Shown here: one piece after another, positions 11,453 through 22,330 of the stretch
Layout: each line of letters starts with the position of its first letter
Position numbering within the stretch: the first letter of the stretch is position 1
Assembly (NCBI GenBank): GCA_021234155.1
Contig: JAJEKV010000034.1
Coordinates: 11,432,697-11,496,696 of the forward strand
From: Isoetes taiwanensis
Taxonomy: Eukaryota > Streptophyta > Lycopodiopsida > Isoetales > Isoetaceae
DNA: 64,000 nucleotides
Direction: 5' to 3'
Notes under the pieces: generated by a model
What the model saw: the letters and a program-made list of their open reading frames with translations, nothing else
The model's database searches: none
Told to the model about the DNA's origin: nothing
Made by a program: the position numbers and the translations under genes

Positions 11453-11895
11453 CTAATAACGCAGAGGAGCTTTTGCTTGCGTGATAGCTTTATCTAACCG
11501 TCGAATGGACATAGACCGCATGATAGGGTTGAATGGTTCACCTTTTATAGTTACGCTGGCTCCATTAGTCTGCGTTGAAGGTAACTTCTCTCTTCTCAGC
11601 CTATGTTGGCTTTTTGCAGATGCCAAGAATTCCATTCCAACAATGAGGTCGATTTGCCAATATCCATTAACTCGGCACCCATAGCAACCGGTAGTGCCTG
11701 GCAACCGTGATCTTAAGGTTGATGCGACGACCATGAGTATGTCTAACCTTACCACTGGCTAAAGTGACAGGCCCCGGTCGCGGACCTTAGGGTTTCAGTT
11801 GTAGGACCGGGGCCATTCTAGGAGAAGCAAAATTATGTGTACTCCCCGTATCCATAAGAATTACAAAAGGCTTACCGCCTACTTGGCCTATGGTG
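11453..11895 (-). CDS. pol: retroviral-type aspartic protease region
   Basis: Near 11840-11880 the minus strand reads GQVGGKPFVILMDTGSTHNF. The DTG triad (codons about 11844-11852) is the catalytic Asp motif of retrotransposon proteases that cut the Gag-Pol polyprotein. The rest, down to 11453, is readable only in shifting frames. It sits between the zinc knuckle and RT, the normal gag-PR-RT order. Confidence 0.82.
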
Positions 11896-12062
11896 GAAAT
11901 GATGCCAGGCCGACTTTCAAAGCATTGGCGTTTCTATAGTCGCAAGGATATGAGACGACCGTGAATGTACTTTCGGGAGCCGCCCTCGCCGCCAGGTAAT
12001 GTTGACTCAATATCGCCCCAGTCAAGGTCGGCCATGGCCACCGGGCACCGGGTAACATATGG

Positions 12063-12101
12063 GCATTGCATGAAGTGTCCGGGCCTCATACACCCAGAAC
12101 A
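12063..12101 (-). CDS. gag: Gag zinc knuckle
   Basis: Thirteen codons read CSGCMRPGHFMQC, a C-x2-C-x4-H-x3-C knuckle. The canonical nucleocapsid motif has x4 before the last Cys, so one residue is missing here or was lost by an indel. It would bind genomic RNA and lies just before the protease, as expected. Confidence 0.8.
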
Positions 12102-12129
12102 TGCCTTATCCCGGGCGCAGTTTGTTCTC

Positions 12130-12735
12130 TCGCCTCTTTAGGAATGGACTGTAAGAGGTTTGAACTTCCTTACCAGCATTGTTCTCGCTTTATCGGGCGT
12201 GCTAAAAGCGACTTTCTTCTCCCCGGGCGCTAATCGTGAAGAGTTCTCGGCCGAGAGGGCCCCGGACTTGGAGAGAGGGGGTTTGTAAGGTGTGGACGGG
12301 CCGCGGGTCGCGAAAGTAAGGAGCGGGACGCGGATATCGATTCCTTGGTATGTCCTCCTCGAGGCTCAATGCTTTAGCCTCTGGCCAGAATCGATTTGGT
12401 CGATGGCCTTAACCATCCGTTTGATCGATGGTGCCAAACCCTCAATATAGCCCTCCACGCCCTTTTCTCATTCATACCGTGTACATACGCCTCAGCGCAT
12501 AAACTCATCCGTAAGCCCCAGACGGACATACTCTTCGCTCCAACCTCAGAAAGTTCTGATTCGTTGGCATTTATGTGCACGGGCACATAATGCGATTTGA
12601 AGGCCTTGGCAAACTTTCTGAAGTTGCATCTACTCCGCCCGGATGTTTGGCTCGCATAGCCCTTCCACCAAACACGGCAGCTCCGTAAGGTTTGTGGTGG
12701 CAACCTTTCTGTATCCTTCTCTGTCATACCATAGG
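12130..12735 (-). CDS. gag: Gag capsid-like region
   Basis: The minus strand shows KFAKAFKSHYVP followed by SMSVWGLR and EKRAWRAILRV in one frame. Neighbouring frames carry matching pieces, such as EEYVRLGLTDEF and KRMVKAIDQID. This resembles the Retrotrans_gag layout (W..F...F...Y.P, then MSV..Y...F..L) broken by indels. The position between extra ORFs and the knuckle agrees. The N-terminal boundary is not clear, and 12736-13440 has only short frames. Confidence 0.7.
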
Positions 12736-13440
12736 ACTGCTTAGAACTCCTTCATTTCGTCCAGCCAGATTCGCATTCAAGCCGCCTCTAGATTTCCCAT
12801 CAAACCGGGCCAATTTCCTATTCTTCCATATACTAGTTATGGTCAGATCAACTCAGATTGGCGGTACTCCTTATCTCGGGCGCTTTGCATGGCCACCCGG
12901 ATGATGCGGATGATTCGGATGACAATCAAGTGGCGGACTTTGAGGAGGTGGCACCTGTCCCCCGGAGGAGTCTGGCCGGCGTTTAGAGTGGGACCTATTT
13001 TCAGATGCAGGGACCGGTTCCCGGTGGGGACGGCCGCCGTGCGGTGTGGACTAGGGCAACAACGGAGGTAACTCCGGTGCATCCCGTTGTACATCTTTGT
13101 GGTGGGTTAGCATGCAAGACGTAGGCCTGCACCGCCTAACCGCCTTTTCATCAAGATCAATTCTTGTTCGGTGTTAATCGACTCGCATTTGAGGGGGTGG
13201 CTGCCAAGCGGCGGCGCCCCGCCTAAATTAAACATAAGATGATATAAGAACATTTACAAATGACAATAAGTGTCATACAAGGTCATTTTTAAGTCGTGTC
13301 GAGAACAAAGTGAACACGCAAAAACCCACGGAAAAATTTTAATTACAAGTGAAGTAACGGTTACATCCAAGAGCTTGATACTGACAGTAATTACGACTTA
13401 TAGTTATATAATACATACATGGACTGATATGGGCCATTTC

Positions 13441-13880
13441 CTAGTCATAGTGAAGCATAGGAACACACAAAACTGGAAAATGCGGTTTAAGGGTTTTGCG
13501 TGGGGATACATGACGGCAGATAGCGCGACACTTCACGCACACTCGACGAAGCTTGTAACGTGCCCAAGCCTGGATAATAACGGGTTGATAATCCCAAGTG
13601 GGGCTAATAATCAGAAGGTTGAAGAGCCTTCGCAGTGCGTAGAAGATTTGCCAGAGATGATCATTAGCATCCTCAAAAGCTTCATGTGAGGTCATATTCC
13701 AATAATCCCAAGTGCGGGAAAGGGTCCATTTCAAATCATCGTAAGCACTTTCTCGAAGGAGAGTAACTATTTCCATCCCCTTGTCAGGATCATAAGGTTG
13801 TTCCGGCACCCTAAGCTCCGCTATCTCATCGTCAACTTCCCGTTCAGGATACTCGTTGTATCGTTCCCCATAGTCCTATT
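13441..13880 (-). CDS. unidentified ORF in the chromovirus leader (ORF-C)
   Basis: About 146 codons open on the minus strand, ending at 13441. It is rich in aromatics and acidic residues (EYPEREVDDEIAEL, RESAYDDLKWTLSRTWDYW, EDANDHLWQIFYALRRL). There is no match I recognise to gag, pol or env. It lies between ORF-B and gag. The coding-like composition suggests it was translated, perhaps as the C-terminal part of ORF-B after a frame break. Confidence 0.45.
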
Positions 13881-14340
13881 CAGGAGGTCCCTGTTCATCT
13901 CTCCTTATCTGGAATGTTATCCTATCTTCGTACTCCGCCAGCGTTTCTTCTGCAAAAGGGCGGAATGAGTATATAATACTAACATTTCCAGGAGGCTTAA
14001 TAACTTGTCATGGAAGAGGCTTATTCAAAAATTGTATTGGCATTATGTATTGGACTGATACAATAAAGGGAAATCACATCACGAGTAATAACCATTTTTT
14101 TTTAAAACAACAGTGATTTCAAAGGCAAAATACATAAGACAATAATTTAGGAGCTGAATCCCTCGTCTTCGTCCATTGGCTGAGGAGGTGGACGATAACG
14201 ATCAAAGTGGCTTAGGGCTAGCGAAGTAAAGGGCGGCTCGAGCTGCCGCCTCGTGGTAAGCAAGTAGCCAAAGGCGCCGCCACAAAGGCGCATGTTAGCG
14301 CAGCCCGCCACGCCTCCCAATCTTCGCTATAGCCAAATCT

Positions 14341-15540
14341 CTACGGACGAGTAATAGTGGTGACATGATAATCAATCTTCTTATGGCCCGCTGAAGTAGA
14401 TATGGCTCGGAGCGCCCACCAAAAAGCTTCAGAAGATGGCCCTAAATTCTTGGAAAAGAACAGCACCTCTCCTTGGCGGAAAGCTGAGAGAAAGAATCGG
14501 GCCCAATGGTTGCCCATGGCCCTAACTTGAGGGTCGGTGGAGGTCTCAGCTTCCTTCTCCAAGTCGATGGGGAGCTTTTCTTCTTCTTCTTCTTCTCTCT
14601 CATCCCTAAGGCTGACCTTGGTGTCCCAAAGGTCTTCCGCATCTTGATCCCCCTCGCCCATAGTGATTTGCAGAGGCGGATCTCGGCGGAGAGACCGTGG
14701 CTGGGGGCATAAATTGCTCTTCCTGAGGTCGGGGTTTCAGCTAGCAAGCATCGCTTTAAGCGACAAAAGAGTCTCAACGGGCTCTTGTTCCTCGGGCCGA
14801 TATGCCAATAGGCTCTCTAATTGTGTAGGTTGCACCAGGTGTAGTGAAGTCGATGAAGTCATCTTGGCAATATTCCGCAAGATCATAGAGAACCTCTACT
14901 TTCCTGCGGCGGACCCCAGTAAGAACATTGTACGCCCACATGATATCGTCAAGGATTAGGTACTCTTGGTCATTCAAGAGTACTGTAGGGAGAAGGTTTA
15001 ACCCTTCGTGTTTTGTGGCCTTCATCACGGTACAGAGCTTCAGAGAAGCTCCTTCCACCTCACAAAATCCTCGCTCATCGAATTTAACCGCCATCTTCCG
15101 GGTCAGGAGGTAGAGGTGTAGAAGAAAGCTCGGCAGGATCTCCTCATCCTCTATGTAATCTGGTCCATAATAATGGCCGGGCGAATCGGCCTCAAAACAA
15201 AGTTTCCCGATCTATTGTGGCAATAGGGGGAGGTCGGTCCCCGCCGCCCGATGCCCTTGATGACGCGTTGCGGGCATGATCATCACCCCCTAACATCTGG
15301 TGTAAGGTGGAAGTCGAGGTAAAGCTGCTCATCGTCATCATTACCAATGCGGTGCACAATCTCCTCTCCATAGAACTGAAGGAAGGCGTAATAGTCCGGG
15401 TGGGCCCGCATGTTGGAGATAAGATCTACCGGGAAAGGTAGGGATGAAGAAGATCAAAGGGAACCGCAGGGTCCCAATGCTCTCCGCCTACATACCACCG
15501 CCGCTGCAGGGGTTGGGCAAGCCATGAGGAGTGAAGGCGC
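14341..15540 (-). CDS. unidentified chromovirus ORF-B
   Basis: The minus strand carries several collinear coding blocks separated by frame breaks. The first is HPDYYAFLQFYGEEIVHRIG and YLDFHLTPDV (about 15420-15300). The second is GPDYIEDEEILPSFLLHLYL running into MAVKFDERGFCEVEGASLK, LNDQEYLILDDIMWAYNVLTG and ending TTPGATYTIREPIG (about 15190-14774). The third is an acidic block with REEEEEEKLPIDLEKEAE and HWARFFLSAFRQGEVLFF (14661-14341). No family is recognised; it is not pol or a typical chromovirus gag. A likely start is an ATG near 15520. The AT-rich gap at 15640-15720 separates it from ORF-A. Confidence 0.5.
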
Positions 15541-15777
15541 AAAGGAGGAGGAAGAAGGCTTTGGAACAAGAAGAAAAAATGAAACCCTAATGGCCAAAAG
15601 GGGTTTTATACTTTTTGGCACGCTTTCCCCAAAATTATTATTAAAATTATTATTTATTTAATAACATATATATATTTTTTTTCAAAATATATATTTTTTT
15701 TGTATTCACAAACCCAAAAATGGGGCTAGTACATCGATAAATTACAAAATTTATACAACTAGAATACGAGCGCCTAA

Positions 15778-16138
15778 TCATCTAAGATCCCCTCGGATCC
15801 TTCGTGCCAAGTGAAGGTCCTTGGGCATAATAGTAACCCGCCGCATGTATGGCACACAAGTTGGCGCCGCCAAAAGCTCAATCGTATGCCTCGGCAGCCT
15901 CTTGTAATGCAAGGACCGCAAAGGCTTGAAACCGCAAGTCGGTCTTGAATTCTGGCATCTCTCCCGACGAAGTCATTTGGAAGGGAAGCCGACGGATCAA
16001 TGGCTCGGTAGTCTTCTGATACTTGCGTATCTCCCGAAGAGCTACCGTGCCTGGTCGGAACCTATGGGGCTTCCGCGGCTTAAGGGTCGCCTTGAGCGAC
16101 GGAATGGATTTACCTCCTGTCGAAGGATGCTTTGTGCG
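15778..16138 (-). CDS. histone H3-like domain inside the chromovirus
   Basis: The minus-strand translation follows histone H3 from tail to C-terminus. A divergent tail ([10 protein letters not shown]) leads to [20 protein letters not shown] (alpha-N and alpha-1), [25 protein letters not shown] (alpha-2), NLCAIHA, then in another frame [17 protein letters not shown] (alpha-3). It has one stop (TGA just after the AEAYD block, about 15876) and a frameshift after NLCAIHA near 15835. The alpha-1/alpha-2 loop matches canonical H3, not CENH3. The tail is short: Pro replaces the K9 position before STGGK and the K27 block is missing. Upstream it is in frame with a basic stretch (16372-16140) that overlaps the end of ORF-A. 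Identity as H3-like is secure; purpose is inferred. Confidence 0.9.
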
Positions 16139-16139
16139 C

Positions 16140-17110
16140 TCCACGATCAACTCCCTTCTCTGAGCCGAGGTCTTCTTGGCGATCGTAGCATCCTGTTGCA
16201 ATCGGGTCTTGTAGTTCACCCCACCCCTAACCGGTCTAGATTTGGTTCTTTTCAGTCTCCGGTTACCCGGCGCGATTAAATTTCTTTGTGGGTTGGCGGC
16301 TTGGTTTACTTCAACAGATTTGTCGGGATTCGACGTCGAGCCGCACCTAGGTCCCGGCTTGTCTATCATCAAAATTCTGCTGCTGCTCCTCCTGCTGATG
16401 GCCTAGCTGCTCCTCCTGCTCGTGCTCACTTTGCTGGCCATGGGAGTCTTCGCCTTCCTTTAGGAGCCGCTCTCGTTCTTCAGCCCTAGCCTCTCTCTCC
16501 AAACGCACTTGAGTACGCCGGCCAATCTCAGTATGATACCGGTCTGGCCGTGCCCGCATATCTTCTTGGATGGATTCTAGATGGCACTGTTGAAACCGGG
16601 GCGGGACATTTTCAAAAATGAAACTATTGAGGCTTTCATTCCAAGAAAAGGTGGGAAGGTTAAAGTATTCCTGGTAGGTAAGTACACGACCCCTCCCCAA
16701 ATAGTAAAAGCGATCCATCCTTAGGTCCGGTGGAGCGCTGGCTATTTGGTGCAAGTCTTCTAGTCGGGCCAGATGCATGATCCTCTGAGCTTCGTTCCGA
16801 CTAAGCTCCACAGGGTCTTCATCTGGTCCTGGCGAGGAATAAAACTTAACCACAGCCCATGCACGGTCCGGCTGCTCCACGAGAGTGTAATCCTGACCGG
16901 CTTCATTCAACTTGAGGAGGAAGCGCTCGTTGAAGTGGAAGATAGGGTAGGGGACTCGTCGGCCCTCGACAAAGTGCTTGACAAAAAGGTTAAGAATGGT
17001 ATCTATCATAGGGTCTTCCTCAGCAAGATGCTCAACTATGACAAAGAAACAACCTGATATATATTCAGTTTCTTCAGATCTACGGTCAGCTTGAAGCGCG
17101 GCATGTCGTA
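16140..17110 (-). CDS. chromovirus ORF-A, N-terminal part of the H3-bearing ORF
   Basis: The minus strand runs from about 17110 ([19 protein letters not shown] in a first frame) into a 220-codon frame (17009-16347) with [46 protein letters not shown] and [13 protein letters not shown]. It ends in an acidic, Gln-rich coiled-coil-like tail ([31 protein letters not shown]). It overlaps by 26 bases a second frame (16372 down) that is basic and passes directly into the histone H3-like domain. A single one-base change at the overlap would make one protein of about 430 residues. The N-terminal domain is unrecognised. It is the first ORF after the PBS. Confidence 0.6.
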
Positions 17111-17789
17111 CTTTATAGGGACAACAAGGGAGAAAGGAGAAAGGAGGCGCTCAGCAAGGCGGGACGGCGCGAAGGGGTAATCGAGGGCACCGGGGTGTAG
17201 GGCAGGTGCAAGGAAGACGTCGAGGTCGGCTATGGCGGATGTGGAGCTTAGGTCCGGCGGCTATGGCGGAAAAAGGCGCTCAAAAGAAACACACGCCCGA
17301 AAAGACACTTCAAAATTCAAATTTTAACTTTTGACTTTTTATTAAAAATTTAAAAAATTTTTTTTTTAAAAAAATTTCAAACAGGCGCGTATAAAATACG
17401 CGCGACCGTATGGGGCGCCGACGTGTTTATACGCGTTTTATTTTCGAAAAGAAACGCCCTCGGATACCTCGGCGCCCCTTTTTGTTTTTCGCGGCTACTG
17501 TTGTCCGCTTTTGCCTGGAGACGTGCCCCTAGAGTATTTGAGAGGTGCCCGATCCATTGGAGCCGTTTTCGCCTTCATCCGAGCTACCTACAAAAAGTTA
17601 TGGCTCCTCGAAACTTGGGTCCTCCAGGCGGCCTAGACTTCCTTAGAATTTACAGTCTGTTACCTTAACCTAGCACTAAATCAAACATGAAAGACTTAAA
17701 CAATCACTCTTGCTTAATTCTCTCTCCTAACTACCGAACTAGCGAGTTAGGGTTTGGTCAGTGCTATGATTTCGAGTAACCGAAATCAC
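17111..17789 (-). other. chromovirus 5' leader
   Basis: Sequence between the PBS and ORF-A. It includes a strongly AT-rich tract (17320-17390) and no recognisable coding sequence. Confidence 0.55.
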
Positions 17790-17802
17790 GGCTCGATACC
17801 TT
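17790..17802 (-). promoter_or_regulatory. primer binding site (initiator Met tRNA type)
   Basis: Reading the minus strand out of the 5' LTR gives AAGGTATCGAGCC. The common plant gypsy PBS complementary to tRNA-iMet is TGGTATCAGAGCC. The observed site equals it except for the first base and a missing A of CAG. Its position directly inside the LTR is right. Confidence 0.75.
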
Positions 17803-19371
17803 TGTGGACGCTCCTCGAACATATACGACCCTCGGACGTATACATACGGGGACTTTCCCCTCCCATGGCGACCAACTCGCCATGAGCAGGGCCCTCCGTC
17901 TATTTCGGGCCATCTATAATATGATGCCCGAAAGAAGGACACGAAGGGGTCATTCGGCCCACGCCTTCAATGGGGCTCCTACGTCGCGGAAGCGTGAATA
18001 CAAGGGTTAGCACACAGCATAAATCACATATAAATAACCACCACGAAGGGTGGCGCATCCATCCAAATACCAACGGCAAAGAATATGCATCTAAACCTAA
18101 GAAAACACCCCAAACCCATGGTTCTACCCCGGCTCAGACTCCAGTGAGGATCGACTGACGGCTAGGTCTCAAGAGATCAGCAGACCGAATCTTGACATGG
18201 CGTTGGCTGGCATAGAACATTGGCTAGGGTTGTCCACTCCATCCGCCCCTCCTGTGCACACTTTGCAGATGGGTCAATTCATGCTATGGCGTCGCTATAG
18301 CCTTGGGAGACGTTGGGCTCGAGGCATCACCCCGCCGAGCCTACTCCGGGGTTCATGAAGTCCCGGTCCGATGAGGCAGGTCAGGGAAGCGTCCCCTTCC
18401 AGAATCACAGTGGCTCCATGGGCGAGCTAGAGAATACGTGCCGCATCAGCGACCCCCGCATCCGTACCCGACTTACTCGCCCTAAATCTACTCAAAGTGC
18501 AAGGTGCCCCATACGGGTCACACCTTCCCACCAGTGGAGTGGACCCATACCCGGCCCTACGCGGACCGGCTATCGTCTAGCTCGCTATAGGAGTCCTGGG
18601 AGCCTTTTATGTTCGTGCAAGACCCCACCTCCACTTCACCATTTGTGTTCCTTGTCCGGTGCTAAGCCGCACCATAGCATCTATGACCGGTGGGCTCTTG
18701 TGCAAAGCCGCATTTTGGGATAATAGGGTGGCTCTATCTAGGAGCATACTACAATAAATAGCCTCAGAGGTCTCTACCCCCCTTAATTCCCCATTTCCAG
18801 AGTAACACTAGGCTAACAACCACCAATCCATCCATTACAAGCAAAACCAGAATCGAAATATATAGAGAACCTACCTTTACAATCAAGGGTTAGTTCCTAC
18901 GAGTAAACACAGAGAGAATAGACCAACAACCCAAACAGGTGCCCGCTATCCTAGAATTCACAACTACACTAGCCACCCACCTGTATTTCGGCTCGACCCT
19001 TTGTCATTGGGGATCTCCATCTGCTTGGTCTTGGTGTTTAGCTTGTGTGAGATTCAGGGTGGCGCTCAGCTCTGGTCACAAGGGTGGCACTCCACTGCTC
19101 AAGGTGAGTTGTGGCTGATATGGGGGTGGTGATCCACCCTATTGACCCCAATTAGCATTATCATGCTAACCAATCGAGGGTGGCCACGTGGCGCCTTCCC
19201 AAATTAGTTCCTTAATTATAGGTTATTATTGTCAATAATTAAATTAGCATAGCTAATTTAATCCCTTTTTAAGTGAACCACCTAGGTTCCCATACCCCAT
19301 GTGGCGTATGTATCCCTGGTGACGTATCAACATATTTATACTTATACCGTATAAATACTTGGAACGTCACA
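17803..19371 (-). repeat. 5' LTR of the chromovirus
   Basis: 1569 bp, direct repeat of 6287-7861. It begins TGTGGACG, with one extra G against the other LTR, and ends CGTCACA. As the 5' LTR on the minus strand it would hold the promoter. A TATAAATA-type AT block (about 19332-19358) lies close to the outer end, probably too far upstream to be the TATA box. Confidence 0.95.
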
Positions 19372-19376
19372 AAAAT
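19372..19376. repeat. target site duplication AAAAT (right)
   Basis: Exact copy of 6282-6286 on the far side of the retrotransposon. Confidence 0.9.
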
Positions 19377-19760
19377 TAACACCATTAAGTACATTCCTTC
19401 AAATCTTATAGTATTTTGCAAACCTCAATATACAGTACACAAAAACTTGTACAGGCATACCCCACAAACGAGGATCGCTATGTACGGTCCAGATCGAGGA
19501 ATAAAGGGCAAATATGCCCATCCAACAGCTCTCGATGCCCGGACTAACCCCCCGTGTGAATATGCACCCAAACCAAAGGGGGTTTCAGGGGGATTTTAAT
19601 TTAAATGCATTGAATGCAATGGTTTGTGTTAATAATGTGAATGGTAATTATGTATTGGTTGTTATATCAAAAAAAAAATTGGGCCCTTCGGGCCCTAACA
19701 AAAGGAAAAATAGAGAAACTTTAAAGGGAGGGCGTAAATATTAATTATTAATTCAAGAGA

Positions 19761-22330
19761 CATCCAAACATGTAAATGGTTATAATAGAGTTGTAATTAG
19801 GACCATCTATTTCTAGAGCTAAATAAGAGAACTGGAATTACCTATTCCGATGCATCCTTATTAGGAGATGTACAAGTTGCTAAGACTTTGTACATGACTT
19901 CGAGCTGTATAATAGCAAAATAAGCACATGACTTACTTGAGTTGCAACAGGCCCGCAACAACATAAACAAATTTTCCTGCTATTTTGCTCATCAAAATGT
20001 CTTTGAAAACTAAAGATACACAAATATGATGATGCCTTATAGATCAATCGAGAGTAATGTCTATAGAGGTAAACAATAATTTTAGAGAAGCCAAGTAATT
20101 ATTTGCATAGAGAAAACAAATGCAAAGTACTCCAAAGAAGGAAGATGGAGACTTCTCCTACATTTTTCAATCCTGAGAATGACAGAGAGATGGAGAAACC
20201 TCAAAATACCTTAGTGAGTATGCTTGAGAGGCCTGCAAAGTTATAAATTGTACCTCCTACTTGTCACCATGCAGTAATGTCTGCAGAGGCAAATAGTTTA
20301 GAGAGCCAAGTACTTATCTGCATAAAGAGAAAAAAAATGCAAATTACTCCAAAGAAGGAAGAGGATGCAGCTTTTGCTGCATTTTTGCAATTCTAAGAAT
20401 GACAAAGAGAGATGAAAAAGTCTCAAATACCTCAGATAGTCTGAAATTGCTCTTCTTAGATGAGGCCCCACTTCTATAGTGGCTTCCAACTACCTAAGAG
20501 TAGAAACATGGCAATTAGAAACATTGGAAAGGCTGGCTTTGCAAATCCACAAAGCTCTATACAACAAAGTAAAAACCCCTCTTTCAATATGGAAAGCCTG
20601 CAATAATGATAGATGAATCAAGCATGATCAATAAGAAATACATCTTCAATTTTGATAGTTTATCACAGCATGGAAACACTAACTCATCCCTAATTCGAAA
20701 TAAACCTACTCAGATCGTTCTGATGCAGATACCTGAAGTCTATTATAAGAATTCCAAGGCATACAATGACGGATGATACCTATGGCCGGGTTCTAGAAAG
20801 AGCTATAAAAGAAGCACTACATAGAATTTAGGGCGGTGCATCTGAACCAATTAGAGAGAAAGCATTTAAAGGAAATCTACGATTACCCAGAGGATCCTCC
20901 ACATGTCTTCCATGCCAGACAAAGCATTTAGAGGAAAAACTACCATTACCATGCAGGGATCCTTCACACGTCTTCCCTGTCGTTCACAGTTGTTCTATGC
21001 CAAAATCACACGAAGATCATTTTTGGCTAACCAGGAATGTTTTGCGGAGCCTCTGAATGTAGCATGCATTGCCTGATAAACTACTATTTCTGTCTTCTAC
21101 ACGCGTTTCATGCATATCGAAATCAAAATCCATGCCTCCATATCCGTATGAAACCCAAATCCAAAAACAATAACTCTTTCCCGATTTTTGGTATATCGGA
21201 ATTATTTTCCAGTAGCCAAAACCCTTAAAACCTTAGGAAATAAGGTTAAAAAAAATTCCAAAAATGTTTTCGGCCAGACCGGAAAATCCCAAATTAACAA
21301 TATTGATTGATTGATTAATTGATTAATATGTTTGCTTGATATTTAACATATTTGGGGGTTTGATACTTTGGGTTTAGGGAAACTTTGTGTGGGAGATCTT
21401 TTAAGAGTTCTTTTTTTCGTTTTGTTTGACGAAAGTGGGACGTTGTTGTGGCAGACAGAAAAAGATAGTTACACGAGGAAGACTCAAAGTACATACCTCG
21501 CATGTAAGTTAATGGACCCCTTCATTCTTGCAACTTTCTAATCAAGACAACGATAGGACCACTGCCAAATCCATCAGAAGGATCTGTTGGTGTCAATTTT
21601 GGCAGCCACAAGCTCACAAGATAGGGCTTTCCAATGCTTTCCTCTGTTTCCAGTGTTTGCTTGTGGAAATTGGACTGATGGCAGACTAGATATGTTCAGT
21701 ATTTGGATATTTCGGGGTTATGGAGTTGCGATCGATTCTGGCTTTGCTTAGATATTTGGAGCATGATTGCTCAAATGATTTTTAGTGTTCAAGATTTTGA
21801 TTTATTGTAGCCCTATGTCTTTGTAGAGTTTAAGTTTGCATTGCTTCAATTTTGCTATGGCAATTGGTGTAAGAAATTCAGCCAGTTAGGTTTGGCTTGC
21901 CAAATGAGACTTCTCAGCTGTAAGCCATTGGCAAAGTGGAATTATACCTACAATTGATCTCCAATAATCACCATCAGAACGTTGGCAATAGGTCGCATGG
22001 TAGAAATAGCTCCGGTGAAGCATCCGGTTTGATGTTTGTTTGTATCTCTGGTTTGTTTGGTTTAAACAGATATCGAGTTAGCAAGAACCAATACCTTGAT
22101 GGCATCATCGCTCCCATGGTTGCACTTTTCCTTATTTTCTGTTATAATCCTCGGTTGTAATTTCCATGGTGGTCCACCTCGAGGCACCTTCTGTAGCAAC
22201 AAGAAGAGCAAGTCAGTCCCCGAATGCACATTTTATTCATTACTTCATTACTTTCTTATTAGATTTATAGGACAAGACATACATTTTATAACTTGTCAAT
22301 TGTAGGTGCAGCGTACTTCATGTTTTTTTT
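19761..22330. other. no gene; degenerate 220-bp tandem duplication
   Basis: AGTAATGTCTRYAGAGG at 20053 and 20273 starts two diverged copies, each followed by AGCCAAGTA, ACTCCAAAGAAGGAAGA and a block of GA-rich sequence. Short frames near 20300 and 21040-22300 are not recognised. A frame at 21936-22160 is coding-like in composition but unassigned. Confidence 0.5.

Larger units (their letters stand above)
6287..19371 (-). mobile_element. Ty3/gypsy chromovirus, 13.1 kb, with extra 5' ORFs
   Basis: Two direct LTRs (6287-7861 and 17803-19371) bounded by TGTG...CACA and flanked by AAAAT enclose a minus-strand internal region. In transcription order it has the PBS, ORF-A with a histone H3-like domain, ORF-B, a further ORF, gag with a zinc knuckle, protease (DTG), RT, RNase H, integrase and a chromodomain, then the PPT. 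The gene order and integrase-terminal chromodomain define a chromovirus of the Metaviridae. The length is well above the usual 5-7 kb because of long LTRs and about 4 kb of extra coding sequence before gag. Many frameshifts interrupt the ORFs. The exact TSD and long identical LTR stretches imply recent insertion, so part of the damage may be sequence error. Confidence 0.95.
6024..19760. mobile_element. foldback/inverted-repeat element, copy 1, split by a retrotransposon
   Basis: Arms 6024-6239 and 19545-19760 are nearly perfect inverted repeats of 216 bp. Both start TCTCTTGAATTAATAATTAA going inward and both contain the palindrome GGGCCCGAAGGGCCC next to a T run. Without the retrotransposon at 6287-19371 the element would be about 650 bp. 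The loop pieces (6240-6286 and 19377-19544) also match, in inverse orientation, the centre of the second copy at 25.9-26.5 kb, so this is a real family. No transposase ORF is present, so it is presumably non-autonomous. Confidence 0.85.

Noticed and set aside
15778-16138. Reading the histone-like domain as CENH3
   Set aside because: The alpha-1/alpha-2 loop (FKTDLRFQ) and alpha-2 (ALQEAAEAY) match canonical H3 length and sequence. CENH3 has a longer, divergent loop there. The tail is too divergent to decide by itself.
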